Below, one piece after another: positions 7,089 through 16,919 of a stretch of DNA of 48,798 bases. Location of the stretch: positions 1 through 48,798 of the forward strand of contig VGEB01000010.1 in NCBI GenBank assembly GCA_016869435.1, written 5' to 3'. Below the pieces are notes generated by a model. That model saw only the letters and a program-made list of their open reading frames with translations. It was not told the DNA's origin and searched no databases. Origin of the DNA: Alphaproteobacteria bacterium (lineage in GTDB: Bacteria; Pseudomonadota; Alphaproteobacteria; Rhizobiales; Beijerinckiaceae). The translations under genes were made by a program, and so were the position numbers. The stretch's first letter is position 1, and each line of letters begins with the position of its first letter.

Positions 7089-9101
7089 TCAATTATCCAA
7101 AAAGCTCCGCAGCTTCCGGCTCCGGCTCGGATGTTTCAGCTTCCTCAGCGCCTTCGCCTCGATCTGGCGGATACGCTCGCGCGTGACCGAGAACTGCTGG
7201 CCCACTTCTTCGAGCGTATGGTCGGTGTTCATGCCGATGCCGAAACGCATGCGCAGCACGCGTTCCTCGCGCGGCGTCAGCGAAGAGAGAACGCGCGTCG
7301 TCGTCTCGCGCAGATTCGACTGGATCGCCGCCTCGATCGGCAGCACCGCGTTCTTATCCTCGATGAAATCGCCGAGATGCGAATCCTCCTCGTCGCCGAT
7401 CGGCGTTTCGAGCGAGATCGGCTCCTTGGCGATTTTGAGAACCTTGCGCACCTTTTCGAGCGGCATGGCGAGCTTTTCGGAAAGCTCTTCCGGCGTCGGT
7501 TCGCGGCCGATCTCATGCAGCATCTGGCGCGAGGTGCGCACGATCTTGTTGATCGTCTCGATCATATGCACGGGAATGCGGATCGTGCGCGCCTGATCGG
7601 CGATCGAGCGGGTGATCGCCTGCCTGATCCACCATGTCGCGTAGGTCGAGAATTTATAGCCGCGGCGATATTCGAATTTGTCGACCGCCTTCATCAGGCC
7701 GATGTTGCCTTCCTGGATAAGGTCGAGAAACTGCAAGCCGCGGTTGGTGTATTTCTTGGCGATGGAGATCACGAGACGTAAGTTCGCCTCGACCATCTCC
7801 TTCTTGGCCTGGCGGGCTTCGCGCTCGCCTTTCTGCACCATATGCACGATCTTGCGGAACTCGGAAATCTCCAGTCCGGTTTCGGTCGCAAGCGCATGAA
7901 TGTCGGCGCGCAGATCCTTGATGCGATCCTTGTCGCGGGCGACGAATTCCTTCCAGCCTTTGGAGCCGAGCTTGGCGACGCGCATGACCCATTTGGGATC
8001 AAGCTCGGAGCCGTGGAATTTGTCGATGAAGTCCTCGCGCATGACGCCGTGACTGTCGGCGAGGCGCATCAGCCGCGTCTCGTAGCCGATGAGCCGCTTG
8101 TTGATGTCGTAAAGCTGCTCGACCAGCGCTTCGATTCGATTTTGATTGAGCGAAAGCGATTTGACGTCGGCGACGATCTCTTTCTTGAGAGTCTTGTATT
8201 TGCGCTCCTGCGCCGGGGTCAGAGTCTCATTCCTGAGCTTGTTCTCGACGTTCTGATCCTGAAGCCGGCGCAGCTTCTTGTAGGCGTCGGCGATGCGCGC
8301 GAAAGTTTCGAGAACCTTGGGTTTCAGCTCCAATTCCATCGCCGACAGCGACACGGAATTTTCCATGTCGTCTTCTTCCTCGAACGCTTCTTCGGCGGGT
8401 GGGCCTTCCTCCTCCAATCCGGCGGGCGGCGTGCGCGGCGCGGTGGAGGGGGCCAACTCGGCGCCTGCGGACGGCTCCGCGGCCTTCGCCGCCTTGCCTT
8501 CGGGGCCGGCGTAGGTCGCCTCGAGATCTATGATGTCGCGCAGCAGGACCTTGCCTGCCTCCAATTCTTCGCGCCAGATAATGATCGCCTGGAAGGTGAG
8601 CGGGCTCTCACAGAGCCCGGCGATCATCGCCTCGCGCCCAGCTTCGATTCGCTTGGCGATGGCGATTTCGCCTTCGCGCGACAAAAGCTCGACCGAGCCC
8701 ATCTCGCGCAGATACATGCGCACCGGGTCGTCGGTGCGATCCGCCGGCTCCGACGTGCGCGTCGCCACCGCGGTCGCGCGTGGGCTTTCGACGAGTTCGC
8801 CGCCTTCCGATTCTTCTTCCTCTGCGGCCTGCTCCTCCTCGACGTCTTCCGGATCGTCGCCTTCCGAGACGGTGATGCCCATTTCCGAGAGCATCGCATA
8901 AACGTCCTCGATCTGGTCTGACGACACTTCCTCGGACGGCAACACCGCGTTCAACTCGGCATAGGTCACAAAGCCGCGCTTTTTCGCGAGCTTGATCATC
9001 CGTTTAACGGCGGCGTCGTTGAGATCGAGAAGCGGTCCGTCAGACGTCTCCGTCACCGCCGCGGTTTCATTCTCGACCTTGTCTTCGTCTTTCTTCGCCA
9101 T
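7089..9101 (-). CDS. rpoD: RNA polymerase primary sigma factor (sigma-70)
   Basis: The housekeeping sigma factor, 670 residues. Region 1.1 is at about 20-95 ([20 protein letters not shown]), region 1.2 begins [22 protein letters not shown], and a long acidic, Pro/Ala-rich non-conserved region follows. Regions 2.1-2.4 hold [20 protein letters not shown] and the -10 recognition helix [20 protein letters not shown]. Region 4.2 holds [20 protein letters not shown], the -35 recognition helix. The start MAKKDED at 9101 has GGAG nine bases upstream; an open frame extends further but with no conserved sequence. It lies downstream of dnaG on the same strand, the usual dnaG-rpoD macromolecular-synthesis order. 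Confidence 0.97.
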   Translation of the reverse strand: MAKKDEDKVENETAAVTETSDGPLLDLNDAAVKRMIKLAKKRGFVTYAELNAVLPSEEVSSDQIEDVYAMLSEMGITVSEGDDPEDVEEEQAAEEEESEGGELVESPRATAVATRTSEPADRTDDPVRMYLREMGSVELLSREGEIAIAKRIEAGREAMIAGLCESPLTFQAIIIWREELEAGKVLLRDIIDLEATYAGPEGKAAKAAEPSAGAELAPSTAPRTPPAGLEEEGPPAEEAFEEEDDMENSVSLSAMELELKPKVLETFARIADAYKKLRRLQDQNVENKLRNETLTPAQERKYKTLKKEIVADVKSLSLNQNRIEALVEQLYDINKRLIGYETRLMRLADSHGVMREDFIDKFHGSELDPKWVMRVAKLGSKGWKEFVARDKDRIKDLRADIHALATETGLEISEFRKIVHMVQKGEREARQAKKEMVEANLRLVISIAKKYTNRGLQFLDLIQEGNIGLMKAVDKFEYRRGYKFSTYATWWIRQAITRSIADQARTIRIPVHMIETINKIVRTSRQMLHEIGREPTPEELSEKLAMPLEKVRKVLKIAKEPISLETPIGDEEDSHLGDFIEDKNAVLPIEAAIQSNLRETTTRVLSSLTPREERVLRMRFGIGMNTDHTLEEVGQQFSVTRERIRQIEAKALRKLKHPSRSRKLRSFLDN

Positions 9102-9309
9102 CCACAAGCTCCAAGCGCCTCGCCCCGGATCGGCTCCCCGAACCAGGCAAGGCGCAAGTTTTCTAAAAAGGCCCTGAGAAGGCCGCCCTTCTCCAAGCTG
9201 CGGCGCGGCAAGCGGGAGAAAAAGCCCGGCCGACCGCATGAAACCTTCGCTCCGCCCCTAGCGGCGCGTCCTCCGTCCCCTCATCGCCACGGCGCCAACC
9301 ATGCGAATG

Positions 9310-11214
9310 TCATAAATTGCGCGACGGCCGGCCGGAAAGCGAACCATATCCTTCCACCGCCGCTTCTGCGCCATCTAGGGCCGACAGCTGGGTCTGAATA
9401 TCCTTCAGCCGCGCATAATCCCGCTCGTTTGGGTTGTCGGCGAGCACAGCTTGCACCGCGCGCAACTCTCTATTTAACGCCAACGATCTTCGATGCAAGG
9501 CGAAAGCCTGTCGCAGGCTTTCGCCGGCGTCGGCCGCCGCCGCCTCGGGGCGCACGCTCCATAGCGTGGAATGGGCGGCCATCGCTTCGAGCCGGGCGAC
9601 GATCGAGTCAAGCCCAAGCGACGCCATAAAAGCGCGAAGCTCGACCTTGTCGGCGTCGCCGCCCTCGGCGAATCGCAGAAGCGCGTCGCGCAGGGCTCGC
9701 GCATCGGCTGAATTGAGGTCGAGAGTCGCCAGATCCTCGGCGCGGGAATCAATCAAATCCGGATGATTTATCAGGATCAACAGGATAAGCGCCTCGCGCG
9801 GCGCGATGCCGGCTTTGACGCCGCGAAACAGCGGCGAATTCGCTAATCCTGGACCGATGGTTAGGGGCGCTTCGTCGGAGGCGCGCGCCAATCTGCCGCG
9901 CCGTCGCCCCGGAAAATCGGAACGCCTATATTTTGTGCGCTGGTCGCGGCCAAACAGTCGGTCCAGCCGCTCCGACAGTTCCTGCATATAGTGGCGCCGC
10001 AGGTCCTCGTCGCAAATCAGACCAACGATTTCGCGCATCCGCCGTTGGAGCGCGGCGCGGCGTTCGGGGGTGTCGAGGGTCGCCGCTTCGGTTTCGCGCA
10101 TCCACAAGAGATCGACGAGCGGCAGCGGCCGGCTCAGAGCATCGGTGAGGGCCTCGGGACCGCCGGAACGCAATAGTTCATCGGGATCCTGGCCATCCGG
10201 CAGCAGGACGAACCGCAGCGAACGACCGGGTCCGATCAGAGGCAGCGCGGTGTCCACAGCCCGAAAGGCCGCCTTGAGCCCGGCCTTGTCCCCATCGAAG
10301 CAGAGAATCGGCTCTTCGGCCAGACGCCAGAGCAGGGCGCATTGTTCAGCCGTCAACGCCGTGCCGAGCGGGGCGACCGCATTGGGGAACCCCGCAGCCG
10401 CCAACGCAATCACGTCGACATAACCCTCGACCGCTATCACTGCGCCGCTGTCATGCGCGGCCTTGCGGGCGTTATGCAGATTGTAGAGCGTTGAGCCCTT
10501 GTGAAAGAGCGGCGTCTCCGGGGAATTGAGATATTTCGCCTGTGCGTCCGCCTCCAGCGCGCGTCCGCCGAAAGCGATGACGCGGCCAGCGCGGTCGCAG
10601 ATCGGAAACATGATCCGATTGCGGAACCGATCGTAGGGGACGGCGATATCCTCGCCGTGGACGAGCAGGCCGGCTTCGATCATCGTCTCGACGCTTGCGC
10701 CCTTGGCGGCGAGATGATCGCGCAGCGCGTGGCGCTCAGCCGGCGCGAAGCCCAAGCGGAATTTTTCGCGCGAGTCCGGGGATATCTGTCTGCGGTCCAG
10801 ATAGGCGCGCGCGTCGCGCCCCGCCGCGCCGGCGAGCTGCCTTTCGAAAAATACGGCGGCCGCCTCAAGGACCTCGCCAAGCGTCGCGCGGCGGCGATCC
10901 TGCTCCTGCTGCTCTTTGGTCTCGACGGGCAGCGCCAGGCCGGCGAGCGCCGCCAGCCTCTCCACCGCCTCGGGGAAGGAGAGACCCTCGGTCTCCATAA
11001 GAAAATCGAAAACATTGCCGTTCTTCCCCGCGGAGAAGTCGAACCAGCGCATTTTCTGATCGTTGACGTAAAAGGAGGGGGTTTTTTCTGCGTTGAAGGG
11101 CGAGAGGCCGCGCCATTCCCTGCCTTCCTTCCGAAGCTTCACCTTCTGGCGCACGACCTCCGAGACGGGCACGCGCGCCCGTATCTCGTCGAGGAAGGAG
11201 GGTGAGAAGCGCAT
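9310..11214 (-). CDS. dnaG: DNA primase
   Basis: Makes RNA primers for replication; 634 residues. The N-terminal CHC2-like zinc domain is recognisable (REWRGLSPFNAEKTPSFYVN) but its zinc ligands are gone: the usual CPFH is SPFN, and the later CxxC position reads FDFSAGKNG. This loss is known in alphaproteobacterial primases. The Toprim core shows VIAVEGYVDVIAL (near 260) and ILCFDGDKAGLKAA (near 310). The C-terminal third is the DnaB-interacting region. ATG 11214 has AGGGA six bases upstream. rpoD follows after 208 bases. Confidence 0.95.
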   Translation of the reverse strand: MRFSPSFLDEIRARVPVSEVVRQKVKLRKEGREWRGLSPFNAEKTPSFYVNDQKMRWFDFSAGKNGNVFDFLMETEGLSFPEAVERLAALAGLALPVETKEQQEQDRRRATLGEVLEAAAVFFERQLAGAAGRDARAYLDRRQISPDSREKFRLGFAPAERHALRDHLAAKGASVETMIEAGLLVHGEDIAVPYDRFRNRIMFPICDRAGRVIAFGGRALEADAQAKYLNSPETPLFHKGSTLYNLHNARKAAHDSGAVIAVEGYVDVIALAAAGFPNAVAPLGTALTAEQCALLWRLAEEPILCFDGDKAGLKAAFRAVDTALPLIGPGRSLRFVLLPDGQDPDELLRSGGPEALTDALSRPLPLVDLLWMRETEAATLDTPERRAALQRRMREIVGLICDEDLRRHYMQELSERLDRLFGRDQRTKYRRSDFPGRRRGRLARASDEAPLTIGPGLANSPLFRGVKAGIAPREALILLILINHPDLIDSRAEDLATLDLNSADARALRDALLRFAEGGDADKVELRAFMASLGLDSIVARLEAMAAHSTLWSVRPEAAAADAGESLRQAFALHRRSLALNRELRAVQAVLADNPNERDYARLKDIQTQLSALDGAEAAVEGYGSLSGRPSRNL

Positions 11215-11332
11215 CGACTGTCCCTAGCACTACTCCTTCTTAGGGGGCAGGAAATTCACCGTGATGCCCATGATTCACAGCTGGACGCTATGTCCAGATG
11301 CTATGTGGCGGAGCGCAAGACGGGCTGAGCAA

Positions 11333-13771
11333 TCAATCCGGCACGACCCGAAGCGGCGCCGAGAAATCGGGCAGCGACTCGAAGCTTATCGGACCGCCGA
11401 TCGTAAAGCGCACCGCCGGCGGCTCGACCGGCTTGAAGTGGCGATCCATGACGCCGACGCCGCAAACGGCGCCGGGAGCGACGCCGGCGACGCATTGCTG
11501 ATAGAGAGGATCGCTCGGCAGCAGCGATCCATAGGCGTAGGTGATCTGGTCGGAGCGCGAATTGAAGATGTTGAAGGCGTCGATCTGAATGCGCCAGCCG
11601 TCAGCCCAGCGATAGCCGAGCCGCACGTTGAAGGTGCCGGTGGCGGGCGAAGTATAATAGCCGTCGGGCGTCAGCGGGCGCGTGCCGAAATAGCGGTATT
11701 TCATGCCGCCGAACCAGCCCGTGGCCTCGCCGATTTCGAGTCCGCCCATCGCCACGATGGCCGGCGCATTGAAGAGATAATTGCCAGGCGCGTTGCCGAG
11801 GAACGTTCCGTAGGGCAGCGCCTCAGGCGCGGTCAATTCGGCATAGCCGAGCCAGGCGAACTGATCGACGCCGCGGAAGCGGGTATTCACCAGCGCGACG
11901 TCGCCATCGAAGCTGATCCAGGGCGTTGGACGATAATGATTGGCGAGTTCGATGCCGTAACGGCGGCTCGGACGGCCGAACTCCGTCGTGCCGGCGTCGC
12001 CGACATATTGGTTTTCGGAATCGAGATTGAGCCAGAACAGGCTCAGGCTTGAATCGAGTCCTGGGATGAATTTGGTGCGCCAGCCGATTTCCGCGCCGCG
12101 CGACTTGACGAGCAGCGGAATGCGCGCTGCGACCGCAAAGCTGTCGAGGTCGAAGCCTTCGATGCCGCCGATTTCCGCGCTCGAGAAATTCTGCACGGTG
12201 CCGCGCGCGTCGGTCGAGTGGAATCCTTCGCCGAAATTCAGGTACATTTCGGTCGCATACCAGGGACCGAGAATAATCGAGGCCTTGGGACTGAAGATCG
12301 CCGCGTCCTTCTGGCCATTGTTGAAGGGACCGGTCCACAGAAAGACCGGAACGCCGGCGCTGTTGAAGACCTTTGGCGCGTCCGCCAGCGTCTGAATCGA
12401 ATTGGTGGCGGCGGAATAAAGGTCGACGCGCGCCCCTGCGACGGTGCGCAGCCATGGCGTCCAACTCACCGTCGTGTCGGTCCAGATGCCGATGCTGCCC
12501 TCGCCGACGTAATCGTTGCGGATCGTGTCGTAGATGGTGCGGCGGAAGCTTTCCTGCAGGCCTAGACGAATATCGTCATAGCGGCCCTGAAGTCCGAAGC
12601 GCGTCTGGACGGGAAGACCGAACGAGTTCCAGGCGATGCCGTGCTGAGCGTTGACCCCGACGATCGTGCGGCGGTCGAATTGGCGGAACTGGTCTCCGAT
12701 GTCGGGATGCGCGAGGTAGTAAGTGAAGTTGTTGTAGAGCTCGAGAGTCGAGCGGATCGCATAGGCTTCGACGCGCGAGTAGTGATTGCCCTCGGTCTGG
12801 CTCCATCGTCCAGACAGCGAGAACCGAGTCGTGGCGCCGCCGTCGGTCGGGTCCAGCGTGCCCCATAGCGACAGCAGGCCGGAGTTTACGGCGCGCGTGG
12901 GAATCTGGTCGGTCGAATACCAACGATTGGCGTACCCCATGAAGGTTACTGACGCGCCGTCTTCCTGGGTTCCGCGCGCCCAGCGGAGAACACTGTTGAT
13001 CCGCCGCAGATTGTCGCCGCGTTGCCACGGGCCATTATAATATTGCGCTTCGACGGCGCCATAGGCCGAGCCGCCGCCAAAATCCTGATAAGGCGCGACG
13101 GCGAGCGCGCGACTATAGGCGAAACTTCCGCCGGTAAGCTGATAAAACCCCTTATCGATCTTGTCCTTATATTGCATGTAGATCGAGCCGGCGGAGGAGA
13201 AGTCGCCGTCCTGCGCATCGTAAGGGCCTTTACGCGCCAGCACATAGGAGAGAAGCTCTGGGATGAGAAAATTGGCGTCCGCGTAACCCTGCCCGTGACC
13301 ATGGGTGCGCATGTTGAGTGGCATGCCGTCGAGATAAAGCGCCAGATCGGTGCCGTGATCGAGATTGAAGCCGCGCAGATAATATTGATTGGCTTTGCCG
13401 TCGCCGCTGTGCTGAGTGACGATGAGGCCGGGCACAATTTCGAGCGCTTCGCTTGATCGAGCAAACGGAAGCGCGTTGACCTCCTTACCGGTGAAAAATT
13501 TTTCGCTCGATGCGGTGATCGGAGGCGGTTGGGGTCCTGAAGGCTCCGCTGGGGGGCGACTGACTGCGGCGACGACCGGCGACGAGCGGCGCGCCGAACT
13601 TATGATACGCGGCCCCGATGGAGTATGCACGTGCGGCACGGTCACGGTGCGCCGCTGCCCGCCAACATCGATTTTCGGCAAAGAAATCGTATGCGCGAAA
13701 GCGTCGCTCGCCGGAAGAACGACGCCGACGACGATGGAAGACAAGGTCGTTGCGAGGCGGCGGCGGTTCAT
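11333..13771 (-). CDS. TonB-dependent outer-membrane receptor, probably for nickel
   Basis: An 812-residue receptor: signal peptide (1-26, ending ASDAFA), plug domain with SSEALEIVPGLIVTQHSGDG and YLRGFNLDHGTDLALYLDGMP, then a 22-strand barrel ending in a short acidic/Val-rich tail (RVVPD). It imports a ligand using TonB energy. The N-terminus carries VPHVHTPSG, a possible metal-contact or signal segment. Because the gene lies 125 bases downstream of nikR on the same strand, nickel (or a nickel chelate) is the likeliest substrate, an inference from context. Several ATGs exist; MNRRR at 13771 has AGGA eight bases upstream. The 13772-13896 gap is AT-rich and should hold the promoter; I could not find a standard NikR operator. 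Confidence 0.85.
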   Translation of the reverse strand: MNRRRLATTLSSIVVGVVLPASDAFAHTISLPKIDVGGQRRTVTVPHVHTPSGPRIISSARRSSPVVAAVSRPPAEPSGPQPPPITASSEKFFTGKEVNALPFARSSEALEIVPGLIVTQHSGDGKANQYYLRGFNLDHGTDLALYLDGMPLNMRTHGHGQGYADANFLIPELLSYVLARKGPYDAQDGDFSSAGSIYMQYKDKIDKGFYQLTGGSFAYSRALAVAPYQDFGGGSAYGAVEAQYYNGPWQRGDNLRRINSVLRWARGTQEDGASVTFMGYANRWYSTDQIPTRAVNSGLLSLWGTLDPTDGGATTRFSLSGRWSQTEGNHYSRVEAYAIRSTLELYNNFTYYLAHPDIGDQFRQFDRRTIVGVNAQHGIAWNSFGLPVQTRFGLQGRYDDIRLGLQESFRRTIYDTIRNDYVGEGSIGIWTDTTVSWTPWLRTVAGARVDLYSAATNSIQTLADAPKVFNSAGVPVFLWTGPFNNGQKDAAIFSPKASIILGPWYATEMYLNFGEGFHSTDARGTVQNFSSAEIGGIEGFDLDSFAVAARIPLLVKSRGAEIGWRTKFIPGLDSSLSLFWLNLDSENQYVGDAGTTEFGRPSRRYGIELANHYRPTPWISFDGDVALVNTRFRGVDQFAWLGYAELTAPEALPYGTFLGNAPGNYLFNAPAIVAMGGLEIGEATGWFGGMKYRYFGTRPLTPDGYYTSPATGTFNVRLGYRWADGWRIQIDAFNIFNSRSDQITYAYGSLLPSDPLYQQCVAGVAPGAVCGVGVMDRHFKPVEPPAVRFTIGGPISFESLPDFSAPLRVVPD

Positions 13772-13896
13772 TCGAGGCATTCCTGACATGCGCGTGATTG
13801 TGATTTTTTTTAAAAATTGTCTTACGCGACGCGCCGGGTCAATTAGCTCGGAATAATTTGCTGCAAGCGTTGCCGATTTGCCACAGAGACTGCGTT

Positions 13897-14364
13897 CTAG
13901 CTGGAATGGTGCGCGTGGCGACCCGTCGAGTGGCGATCGAGATGGGGGGCCTCGCCCTGCTCGACCTCCGCCGGCACGACGACGAGCTGCCCGTAGCGCA
14001 CGCCGCGCTCGCCGATCACGTGGCCGGCGAAATGCTCGACGTCCGACTTCTGGCCCCTGAGCAGCGACACTTCGAGACAGGTGGCTTCATCCATGTGCAC
14101 ATGGAGCGTCGCGATCGACATGTCGGCGTGAGAGTGATGATCGTGCATCAATCGCTTCGAAAGCTGCCGCGTCTCATGGTCGTAAACATAGACGAGCGCC
14201 GCGACGCAGGAGCGGGCGCTGTCGTCGGCTTCGGGCGTCTTGAGCAGCCCGGCGCGAACGAGATCGCGCACCGCTTCGGAACGGTTTTGATGGCCGCCCG
14301 CCTCCATATACTGGTCGAGCGCGCTCATCAGCTCTTCGTCGATCGTGATTGTTACGCGCTGCAT
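13897..14364 (-). CDS. nikR: Nickel-responsive regulator NikR
   Basis: A 155-residue ribbon-helix-helix repressor. Residues 1-45 are the DNA-binding RHH domain (MQRVTITIDEELMSALDQYM...NRSEAVRDLVRAGL). Residues 52-135 are the ACT-like nickel domain, with the square-planar ligands visible as His77, His88, His90 and Cys96. The family length is about 133; here a His-rich tail (APHLDRHSTGRHAHHSS) is added and could store or sense metal. ATG 14364 has GGAG eight bases upstream. The TonB receptor follows and is the likely target. The frame is open far upstream but runs towards the tRNA gene and is not coding. Confidence 0.95.
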   Translation of the reverse strand: MQRVTITIDEELMSALDQYMEAGGHQNRSEAVRDLVRAGLLKTPEADDSARSCVAALVYVYDHETRQLSKRLMHDHHSHADMSIATLHVHMDEATCLEVSLLRGQKSDVEHFAGHVIGERGVRYGQLVVVPAEVEQGEAPHLDRHSTGRHAHHSS

Positions 14365-14560
14365 GACTGGGCTCCGCCTTTCCGCGCCTGCGCCGGGGGT
14401 CAACCGGCGCCAGGCCGCCAGTGTATCGTCAAGCCGAGAGGGCCGCCACTGGGTCACGCTGTGTTTCGGCGGGATCGCCCGAACGCAGATGGCATGATTG
14501 ATTCCAAAAAACCGGAGCGCGCTTTGCGCGAAAAACCGGCATCCGTCTTTTCGCGGCAAA

Positions 14561-14637
14561 TGGCGGTCCCGAAGGGATTCGAACCCCTGACCTTCGGTTT
14601 AGGAAACCGCTGCTCTATCCTGCTGAGCTACGGGACC
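14561..14637 (-). tRNA. tRNA-Arg (anticodon CCU)
   Basis: The minus strand folds into a full cloverleaf: acceptor GGTCCCG with CGGGACC, D-stem GCTC/GAGC, anticodon loop TTCCTAA (anticodon CCT, reading AGG), T-loop TTCGAAT, and an encoded 3' CCA. The only blemish is a mismatch at the base of the anticodon stem. No integration relic was found next to it. Confidence 0.97.
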
Positions 14638-14719
14638 GCGCGAACCGGCTTTTATCATAGCGCCGGCGTTTGAAAAATTCCTCGCCCCCGGGTTTTCGAC
14701 CCGGCGCTTGGCCGCGTGC

Positions 14720-15712
14720 TCATACGGCGCCGCGCGCGATCAAGCGCTTCTCCCATTCCAGCGCCTGACGAACGATCTCGTCGAGATTGTCATATTGCGG
14801 CGTCCAGCCGAGCGCCTGCCGAATTCTGCCATTCGCGGCAACGATCGCGGCCGGGTCGCCCGGCCGGCGCGGCGCGATCTCGATCTCGAAATCGACGCCC
14901 GAAACCCGCTTCACCGATTCGATGACTTCGAGAACCGAAAATCCGCGCTCATAGCCGCAGTTCGCCGTAAGATTGGCGCCGCCGGCGCGCAGATAGCGCA
15001 GCGCGTCGAGATGCGCGCGCGAGAGATCGGTGACCTGGATATAATCGCGTACGCATGTGCCGTCGGGCGTGGGGTAATCGTCGCCGAAGACCTGCAGCGT
15101 CTTACGCAGGCCGAGCGCCGCCTGCACGGCGACCTTGATGAGATGCGTAGCTTTCGGCGTCGACTGTCCCGAGCGCCCCTGCGGATCGGCGCCGGCGACG
15201 TTGAAATAGCGAAGCGCGACATAGGCGAGACCTTGGGCGCGGGCCGTATCCTCCAGCATCCATTCGACCATGAGCTTCGATCGCCCATAAGGCGACACCG
15301 GCTTTAAGGGCTCGTCTTCGGTCACGGGATTATGCAAGGGATCGCCATAGACGGCTGCGGTCGAAGAAAAGATGAAGCGCTTGATCCCGCATGCGACCGA
15401 CGTCGCGAGCAGCGCGCGCGCTTTCGCGGTATTGTTGAGATAATAGCCCAGCGGGTCGGCGACCGAGTCGGGAACGACGATCTTTGCGGCGAAGTGAATG
15501 ATCTCATCGACGCCGTGGCGCTCGATCAGTTCGGCGACCAGGCTTTCGTCGCCGAAATCGCCGACGACAAGCGGCGCGCCGTCGGCAACCGACCAGCGGA
15601 AGCCCGTCGAAAGATCATCGAGCACGATGGGCGGAGTTTCGCCAGCGTCGAGCAGTTCGAGAACCGTATGACTGCCAATGTAGCCAGCGCCGCCCGTCAC
15701 CAGAACCGTCAT
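14720..15712 (-). CDS. galE: UDP-glucose 4-epimerase
   Basis: Interconverts UDP-glucose and UDP-galactose for surface polysaccharides; 330 residues, normal for the family. The NAD-binding GGAGYIGSH is at 7-15, the catalytic Ser region is IFSSTAAVYG, and the catalytic Tyr/Lys pair is in SPYGRSK. The region NLTANCGYERGFSVLEVI is typical near the C-terminal substrate domain. ATG 15712 has GGAAGG ten bases upstream. It is divergent from galU, with a shared 150-base promoter region, so supply of UDP-glucose and its epimerisation may be regulated together. Confidence 0.95.
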   Translation of the reverse strand: MTVLVTGGAGYIGSHTVLELLDAGETPPIVLDDLSTGFRWSVADGAPLVVGDFGDESLVAELIERHGVDEIIHFAAKIVVPDSVADPLGYYLNNTAKARALLATSVACGIKRFIFSSTAAVYGDPLHNPVTEDEPLKPVSPYGRSKLMVEWMLEDTARAQGLAYVALRYFNVAGADPQGRSGQSTPKATHLIKVAVQAALGLRKTLQVFGDDYPTPDGTCVRDYIQVTDLSRAHLDALRYLRAGGANLTANCGYERGFSVLEVIESVKRVSGVDFEIEIAPRRPGDPAAIVAANGRIRQALGWTPQYDNLDEIVRQALEWEKRLIARGAV

Positions 15713-15862
15713 ATTGAAATCGCCTTCCTTTTCTGTCTTTGCCTGGTCTAGCGCCTTTGTGGGGCCAACCCGGTCTCACGCCCGCGAGTTCTGCGAACGG
15801 GCCAAACCGTGCTACACGCCCCCGCGCTATCGCTAACCCTCGCCATCTCAACGGGTCGCTTC

Positions 15863-16747
15863 ATGAGCAAACGCATTCGCAAGGCTGTTTTCCCCGTCGC
15901 CGGACTCGGCACGCGCTTCCTGCCCGCCACCAAGGCCGTGCCGAAGGAAATGCTGACCGTCGTCGACCGGCCGGTCGTGCAGCATGTCGTCGACGAAGCG
16001 CGAGAGGCCGGAATTGAACATTTCGTTTTCGTCACCGGGCGCGGCAAGGGGGCGATCGAAGATCACTTCGACATGGCCTATGAGCTTGAGGACACGCTTC
16101 GCCGCCGCAACAAGTCCAAGGAATATGAAGCTCTGATGTCGGACCTGCCGGCCGCAGGCGCGACGAGCTTCACCCGCCAGCAAGCGCCGCTCGGCCTCGG
16201 CCACGCCGTCTGGTGCGCGCGCGACATTATCGGCGATGAGCCCTTCGCCGTGCTGCTGCCCGACATGATTACGCTTCCGGCCAAGGGCAAAACCGCCCGT
16301 TGCCTCGCAGAGGCGGTCGCCGCTTACGAAAAGCATGGCGGCAATATCATCGCGGTCGAGGAAGTGAAGCCGGAAGAGACGCATCAATATGGCATCGTGG
16401 CGCGCGGCAAGGATTACGGCTCGACTTTCGAGATCACCGGCATGGTCGAGAAGCCGCCGCAGGGGACCGCGCCCAGCAATTTCATCATTTCCGGCCGCTA
16501 TATTCTGGAGCCGGAAATTTTCGAGTTGCTCGAGCGGCATGAAAAAGGCGCCGGCGGCGAAATCCAGCTGACCGACGCCATGATACATCTGGCGAAATCG
16601 CGTCCGTTCCATGCCGTGCGCTTCGACGGACGCACTTATGACACGGGCTCGAAGCTCGGCTTTCTCGCCGCCAATGTCGCTTTCGGCCTGGCGCGGCCCG
16701 ATGTCGCCGATGGCCTGCGCGCCGAGTTGAAAAAGCTGCTCGACTAG
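15863..16747 (+). CDS. galU: UTP-glucose-1-phosphate uridylyltransferase
   Basis: Makes UDP-glucose from UTP and glucose-1-phosphate; 294 residues. The nucleotide-binding signature [20 protein letters not shown] is at 8-27, followed by [19 protein letters not shown], and [20 protein letters not shown] is the sugar-binding region. The start MSKRIRK at 15863 has only a weak GGGT upstream, but the family alignment begins here; an open frame reaches back to 15809. Its partner galE is divergent. Confidence 0.95.
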   Translation: MSKRIRKAVFPVAGLGTRFLPATKAVPKEMLTVVDRPVVQHVVDEAREAGIEHFVFVTGRGKGAIEDHFDMAYELEDTLRRRNKSKEYEALMSDLPAAGATSFTRQQAPLGLGHAVWCARDIIGDEPFAVLLPDMITLPAKGKTARCLAEAVAAYEKHGGNIIAVEEVKPEETHQYGIVARGKDYGSTFEITGMVEKPPQGTAPSNFIISGRYILEPEIFELLERHEKGAGGEIQLTDAMIHLAKSRPFHAVRFDGRTYDTGSKLGFLAANVAFGLARPDVADGLRAELKKLLD

Positions 16748-16919
16748 CGAGTATTTTCTCAAAAAAACAAAGGCTTGCGCGAGTCGCTCGCATGAGCGGC
16801 GGCTCTGCGCCCGCGACCTTCGTTTGACGCCGGCGCGCCCGCTTCATTAAAGGTTGATATCGTTTCGAGATCGGCGCGCGGCCGCGCCTGATTGAAATCA
16901 AGCAAGGGATTGAACGCTG

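Noticed and set aside
9163-9193. Hairpin GAGAAGG/CCTTCTC between dnaG and rpoD
   Set aside because: The T-run on the minus strand is 6 bases away from the stem, so it is a poor terminator; more likely a fragment of the CCTTCTCC-type repeat.
13772-13896. Possible NikR operator before the TonB receptor
   Set aside because: I searched for a GTATGA-N16-TCATAC-like dyad and found none; only weak ATTG/CAAT matches around an AT-rich run.
14561-14637. tRNA-Arg as an integration site
   Set aside because: There is no integrase gene and no repeated tRNA 3' end nearby; the flanking genes nikR and galE look like normal neighbours.
14671-14704. Hairpin CCGGGT/ACCCGG after galE
   Set aside because: Stem of only 6 bp with the T-run 10 bases away; too weak to call as a terminator.
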